Source: JAJXWB01 sp047605445 (GTDB lineage Bacteria > Pseudomonadota > Alphaproteobacteria > Rhizobiales > Beijerinckiaceae). From it: a stretch of DNA of 64,000 bases. The first letter of the stretch is position 1, and each line of letters begins with the position of its first letter. The notes under the pieces are model-generated. The model searched no databases, was not told the origin of the DNA, and saw only the letters and a list, made by a program, of their open reading frames with translations. The position numbers and the translations under genes were made by a program. Below are positions 60,655-64,000 of the stretch, one piece after another. The stretch lies in assembly GCA_047605445.1 (NCBI GenBank), contig JASGFP010000002.1:1-64000 (forward strand), given 5' to 3'.

Positions 60655-62135
60655 CCGGATATGTCGGCGCCATCGACCAGGGCACGACGAGCTCGCGTTT
60701 CATCGTGTTCGACCGCGCCGGCGACATTGTCGCGCTGGACCAGAAGGAACATACGCAAATCTATCCCCGGCCCGGCTGGGTGGAGCACGACGCCGCCGAA
60801 ATATGGCGCAACACGCAGGACGTAATCGCCGGCGCGCTGGCGAAAGCAGGCCTCACGCCGCGCGACCTCGTTTCCGTCGGCATTACCAACCAGCGCGAGA
60901 CAAGCGTGTTGTGGGACCGCGCGACAGGCGCGCCGGTTCACAACGCGCTGGTGTGGATGGATACGCGCACCGATGCGCTCGTGACCGCCTTCGAGCGCGA
61001 CGGCGGGAAAGATCGCCTGCGCGAAAAAACCGGACTGCCGCTCACCACCTATTTCTCGGGTCTCAAGCTGCGCTGGCTGCTCGACCACGTCGAAGGCGCG
61101 CGCGAGAAAGCCGCGCGCGGCGAATGGCTGTTCGGCAATGTCGACACGTGGCTGGCGTGGAACCTGAGCGGCGGCTTGCACGTCACCGACGTCACCAACG
61201 CCTCGCGCACGCAATTGATGAATCTCGCGACGCTGGACTGGGACGACGAGATTCTGGCGCTGTTCGACATTCCGCGCGCATGTCTGCCCGCGATCCATTC
61301 GTCGAGCGAAGTCTACGGCGCCTGCAAGGGCGCTCTCGCGGACGTTCGGCTCGCCGGCATTCTCGGGGACCAGCAGGCGGCGCTGTTCGGACAGGCGTGC
61401 CTTGCGCCGGGACAGGCGAAGAACACCTACGGCACCGGCTGTTTCATGCTGATGAACACCGGGGAGAAGCCGTTTCCCTCGACCTGCGGATTGCTGACGA
61501 CGCTTGGCTACAAGCTCGGCGACAAGCCCGCCGTCTACGCGCTGGAGGGCTCCATCGCCATCGCCGGCGCGCTGGTGCAATGGCTGCGCGACAATCTCGG
61601 CATCGTGCGGAGCGCGCCGGAAATCGAAGCGCTGGCGAAGAGCGTCGACGACAATGGCGATGTCTATTTCGTCCCTGCTTTCTCGGGGCTCTACGCGCCG
61701 CACTGGAAAGAATCCGCACGCGGGATCATCGCCGGCCTGACGCGCTACGCCAACAAGGGGCATATCGCGCGCGCCGCGCTGGAGGCGACCGCCTATCAGA
61801 CGCGCGAGGTGCTGGACGCGATGGTGGCCGATTCCGGCGTGGCCATTTCCGAACTGCGCGTCGACGGCGGCATGGTCGTCAACGAATTGCTGATGCAGTT
61901 TCAGGCCGACATGCTCGGCGCGCCGGTCGTGCGTCCCAAGGTGATCGAAACGACCGCGCTGGGCGCGGCTTATGCAGCGGGACTTGCGACCGGTTACTGG
62001 GCCTCGACCGACGACATCGCCGCCAACTGGCGCGCGGACAAGACCTGGCGGCCGGCGATGGAGCCGCGTCGCCGGGATGCGCTCTATTCCAAATGGAGCA
62101 AGGCCGTCGCGCGGTCGATGGATTGGGTCGGCTAA
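60651..62135 (+). CDS. glpK: Glycerol kinase
   Basis: 494 residues of the FGGY family. AIDQGTTSSRFIVFD is the phosphate loop, the glycerol-binding region is TNQRETSVLWDR, and YGTGCFMLMNTG and LRVDGGMVVNELLMQFQAD are conserved. It phosphorylates glycerol for GlpD, encoded just upstream with overlapping codons. No glpF facilitator or glpR regulator is visible in the window. Confidence 0.97.
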   Translation: MTGYVGAIDQGTTSSRFIVFDRAGDIVALDQKEHTQIYPRPGWVEHDAAEIWRNTQDVIAGALAKAGLTPRDLVSVGITNQRETSVLWDRATGAPVHNALVWMDTRTDALVTAFERDGGKDRLREKTGLPLTTYFSGLKLRWLLDHVEGAREKAARGEWLFGNVDTWLAWNLSGGLHVTDVTNASRTQLMNLATLDWDDEILALFDIPRACLPAIHSSSEVYGACKGALADVRLAGILGDQQAALFGQACLAPGQAKNTYGTGCFMLMNTGEKPFPSTCGLLTTLGYKLGDKPAVYALEGSIAIAGALVQWLRDNLGIVRSAPEIEALAKSVDDNGDVYFVPAFSGLYAPHWKESARGIIAGLTRYANKGHIARAALEATAYQTREVLDAMVADSGVAISELRVDGGMVVNELLMQFQADMLGAPVVRPKVIETTALGAAYAAGLATGYWASTDDIAANWRADKTWRPAMEPRRRDALYSKWSKAVARSMDWVG

Positions 62136-62136
62136 C

Positions 62137-62943
62137 ATGCGCATCGACCTGCTGCTCACGGCCTTGCTTTTCGCGGTGCTGCTGTTTGCGGCGGCAATAG
62201 GTTTTGCGGCGCAGCGGCGCGTGCATCCGCGCCACATATCGCGCGAGACATTCGACAGCATCCGGCTGCAGATGGGCATGCTCATCACGTTTACGGCGCT
62301 GGTGCTCGGCCTGCTGACCTCTTCGGCGAAGGAACGCTACGACGGCTTCAGCAAGCTGCTCAGCGACTATTCGGCCGATCTGATCGAACTCGATCATCGC
62401 CTGCGCGTCTACGGCCCGGACGCCGATGCGATCCGCTCGAAACTGCGGGCCTATACTGCAGCCGCCATCGCCGACACCTGGCCCGGCGAACCGCGTCCCT
62501 CCGGGACCTATCCTGCGGTGACACATGCGCCAGGGGCGCAGGGGGTGGAATCTCCGACGCTCGGCGCGCTTCTCGCCGAAGTGGATCTCGGCGTGCAGCG
62601 TCTCGCGCCGCAGGACGAATTTCATCGCAGGATTGCCGACCGCCTGAGCAATCGCGCCGCCGACACGATCCAGACCCGGTGGCGGCTGGTGCTGTCGGCG
62701 CCCTCGACCCTGCCTTGGCCCTTCCTGCTCATCCTGACGGCGTGGCTCGCTACGATCTTCGGAATTTTCGCGCTGACCTCGCCGCGCGACGAATTGGTCT
62801 ATGTCGTCATTGTCCTCTCGGCGCTGGCGATCGCCTCGCCGCTCTATCTCATCCTCGACTACAGCGGCGCGCTGACGGGCGCGCTCGACCTGCCGAGCGC
62901 CTCCATGCGCGCGGCTCTGGAACACATGGACCGCGCGCAATAA
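62137..62943 (+). CDS. DUF4239 (bestrophin-like) membrane protein
   Basis: 268 residues: a TM segment at the N-terminus, a second near residues 45-62 (MGMLITFTALVLGLLTSSAK), a soluble loop, and two TM segments near the C-terminus (PWPFLLILTAWLATIFGIFA and the following VVIVLSALAIASPLYLIL). This matches DUF4239, sometimes called bestrophin-like, of unknown transport role. It starts 1 bp after the glpK stop and so belongs to the glp transcript. Confidence 0.82.
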   Translation: MRIDLLLTALLFAVLLFAAAIGFAAQRRVHPRHISRETFDSIRLQMGMLITFTALVLGLLTSSAKERYDGFSKLLSDYSADLIELDHRLRVYGPDADAIRSKLRAYTAAAIADTWPGEPRPSGTYPAVTHAPGAQGVESPTLGALLAEVDLGVQRLAPQDEFHRRIADRLSNRAADTIQTRWRLVLSAPSTLPWPFLLILTAWLATIFGIFALTSPRDELVYVVIVLSALAIASPLYLILDYSGALTGALDLPSASMRAALEHMDRAQ

Positions 62944-63074
62944 CGCGCCCACCGCAGTTAACCACGCCAACTTTCCGGATCGATCCTTGCGGGAACGCGG
63001 CAACGGCGCTCCGCGTCGTTGCATTATGCGCCGTTTCGGTTCGTGACCGGCGCGAAACGAGACAGGAGTTGTGT

Positions 63075-63731
63075 ATGCGTTCCATTTCGATGCTGAGTCT
63101 CGCGGCGGCTGCCGCTTGCGCCGCGCTCGTCGCGTCGTCGGCGGCCGAAGCGGGCCATCGCGGCGGCTTCCGCGGCCCGGCCATGCATGGCGGCCCGGCC
63201 TTCCATCACCCGGGCATGGCCCATCGCGGGTTCGCTCGCCCGGCGTTCGCGCATCGCGGCTGGGGCGGCGGCTATCGCCACGCCCACTACGGCTGGCGCG
63301 GCCGTGGCGTCGGCTACGCCGCCGGCGCGGCGATTGCGGCGACCGCCGGCTATGCCGCGGCCAGCAGCTACGGCGGCGGCTACGCCTATGGCGGCGACGT
63401 CGGCTATGCGGCGCCCGCTCCGGCCTATGGCTATGCCCAGCCGGGCTACGGCTACGCCCAGCCGGCCGGCTCCTGGTCGAAGACCTACCTCGTTCCGCGC
63501 ACCGTGATGCAGCCGGTCGTGCGCACGCATGTCGTGCCGGTCACGACCTACCGCACGGTGCAGAGCACGGCCTATGTGCCGACCACGGTCTACAACCGCG
63601 TGACCAAGACCTGCTCCTGCACGATCAACGGCGTGACGCAGGAAGTGCCGTGCGAAGGCGGCTATGCCGGCGGCGGCTACGGCCACGGCGTCAGCTACAA
63701 CCGCCCGGGCCTGTTCACCTCCGGCTGGTGA
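63075..63731 (+). CDS. Secreted Gly/Tyr/His-rich protein
   Basis: 218 residues. A Sec signal (LSLAAAAACAALVASSAAEA) precedes a low-complexity mature region: His/Gly/Arg-rich (HRGGFRGPAMHGGP), then Tyr/Gly/Ala-rich with repeated GYGYAQP, then a Thr/Val-rich domain with CSCTINGVTQEVPC. Similar Hyphomicrobiales proteins are cell-envelope or surface proteins of unknown role. AGGAG lies seven bases before the ATG. Confidence 0.75.
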   Translation: MRSISMLSLAAAAACAALVASSAAEAGHRGGFRGPAMHGGPAFHHPGMAHRGFARPAFAHRGWGGGYRHAHYGWRGRGVGYAAGAAIAATAGYAAASSYGGGYAYGGDVGYAAPAPAYGYAQPGYGYAQPAGSWSKTYLVPRTVMQPVVRTHVVPVTTYRTVQSTAYVPTTVYNRVTKTCSCTINGVTQEVPCEGGYAGGGYGHGVSYNRPGLFTSGW

Positions 63732-63809
63732 TGACGCCGCCGGGAATGCCGGCCGGAGGCCGGCGGTCCCGGCGCGCCCTTGCGACCGGATGTGTCACCG
63801 ACGAAACTA

Positions 63810-63840
63810 CCGGGCGAAATCTCTCGCCCGGCGGTTCTGT
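63810..63840 (+). terminator. Rho-independent-type terminator after the secreted protein gene
   Basis: CCGGGCGA (63810-63817) and TCGCCCGG (63824-63831) form an 8-bp GC stem with a 6-base loop, followed by CGGTTCTGTTT. It lies 79 bp after the secreted protein gene and only a few bases before the next ATG, so it could also shape that gene's 5' end. Confidence 0.55.
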
Positions 63841-63843
63841 TTC

Positions 63844-64000
63844 ATGATCGACCTGCATTATTGGCCGACGCCCAACGGCCACAAGATCACGATGTTTCTG
63901 GAAGAAGCCGGCCTCGCCTATACGATACGGCCGGTCAACATCGTCGCGGGCGACCAGTTCAAGCCGGACTTTCTGAAGATCGCGCCCAACAACCGGATGC
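63844..64000 (+). CDS. Glutathione S-transferase family protein, N-terminal part
   Basis: 52 codons before the window edge, open frame. LHYWPTPNGHKITMFLEEAG is the thioredoxin-fold start of YfcG/YghU-like (nu-class) glutathione transferases, in which the Thr/Asn of PTPNG contact glutathione. INIVAGDQ-like and FKPDFLKIAPNN follow as expected. It is truncated by the window, not by mutation. Confidence 0.85.
   Translation, partial: MIDLHYWPTPNGHKITMFLEEAGLAYTIRPVNIVAGDQFKPDFLKIAPNNRM

Noticed and set aside
1..64000. CRISPR arrays, rRNA genes, insertion sequences, prophage genes
   Set aside because: No regularly spaced repeats, rRNA-like sequence, transposase or phage structural gene was seen.

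Overview
The window is high-GC chromosomal DNA from an alphaproteobacterium, most likely of the order Hyphomicrobiales (Rhizobiales). The evidence is the codon use, the argS plus SPOR-protein pair, the cysteine operon containing DUF2849 and DUF934, a DUF6481 protein, and a tRNA-Gln(CTG) of the usual alphaproteobacterial form. No species can be named from sequence alone. Most genes are intact, tightly packed and translationally coupled (ATGA, GTGA and TAATG overlaps are common), with several non-ATG starts. No rRNA, CRISPR array, transposase or integrase was seen.

Region by region. 1-6.3 kb, leftward: a SPOR-family protein running off the edge, argS, an MBL-fold persulfide dioxygenase-like enzyme, a DUF2189 membrane protein and a DHA2 multidrug exporter. 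6.3-18.3 kb, housekeeping: guaB, an acyl-CoA thioesterase and M20 amidohydrolase pair, an acetyltransferase, a MAPEG protein, a small lipoprotein, an ErpA/IscA protein coupled to a Tat-type class A beta-lactamase, dgt, a DctA-type carrier paired with an orphan solute-binding protein, rlmE, ppx/gppA and tRNA-Gln. 18.3-28.8 kb: a foreign-looking catabolic cluster built round a three-subunit molybdenum hydroxylase, with a crotonase, an enol-lactonase-like hydrolase, a carboxymuconolactone decarboxylase-like protein, a GntR regulator, an MFS importer and a semialdehyde dehydrogenase. 28.9-30.7 kb: an IlvD/Edd sugar-acid dehydratase. 30.9-37.5 kb: a complete sulfate assimilation operon (DUF2849, cysI, DUF934, cysH, cysD, cysN, TauE/SafE).

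37.6-46.1 kb is the most unusual region. It holds a CRP-like cyclic-nucleotide regulator, a 14-bp palindrome matching a CRP site, a 1541-residue protein that fuses a DyP-type heme peroxidase, a cytochrome P450 and an SGNH/GDSL hydrolase, and a convergent class III cyclase-ATPase-TPR protein. The peroxidase-P450 order recalls fungal Ppo oxylipin synthases, but it is built from an unrelated peroxidase family. The P450 lacks the usual oxygen-activation signature and has an insertion in its cysteine loop. I infer a cAMP-responsive peroxidase/isomerase/hydrolase system of unknown substrate.

46.4-64 kb: an NAD-dependent epimerase; an operon of a hotdog hydratase, a thioesterase and a second IlvD/Edd dehydratase, facing a DapA-like plus RraA-like pair (probable sugar-acid or hydroxy-acid catabolism); a coiled-coil DUF6481 protein; a universal stress protein behind a FixK/FNR-type box; a NUDIX hydrolase; a Tat-exported FAH-family protein; a metallophosphoesterase-radical SAM fusion; glpD-glpK with a DUF4239 membrane protein; a Gly/Tyr-rich secreted protein; and the start of a glutathione S-transferase.
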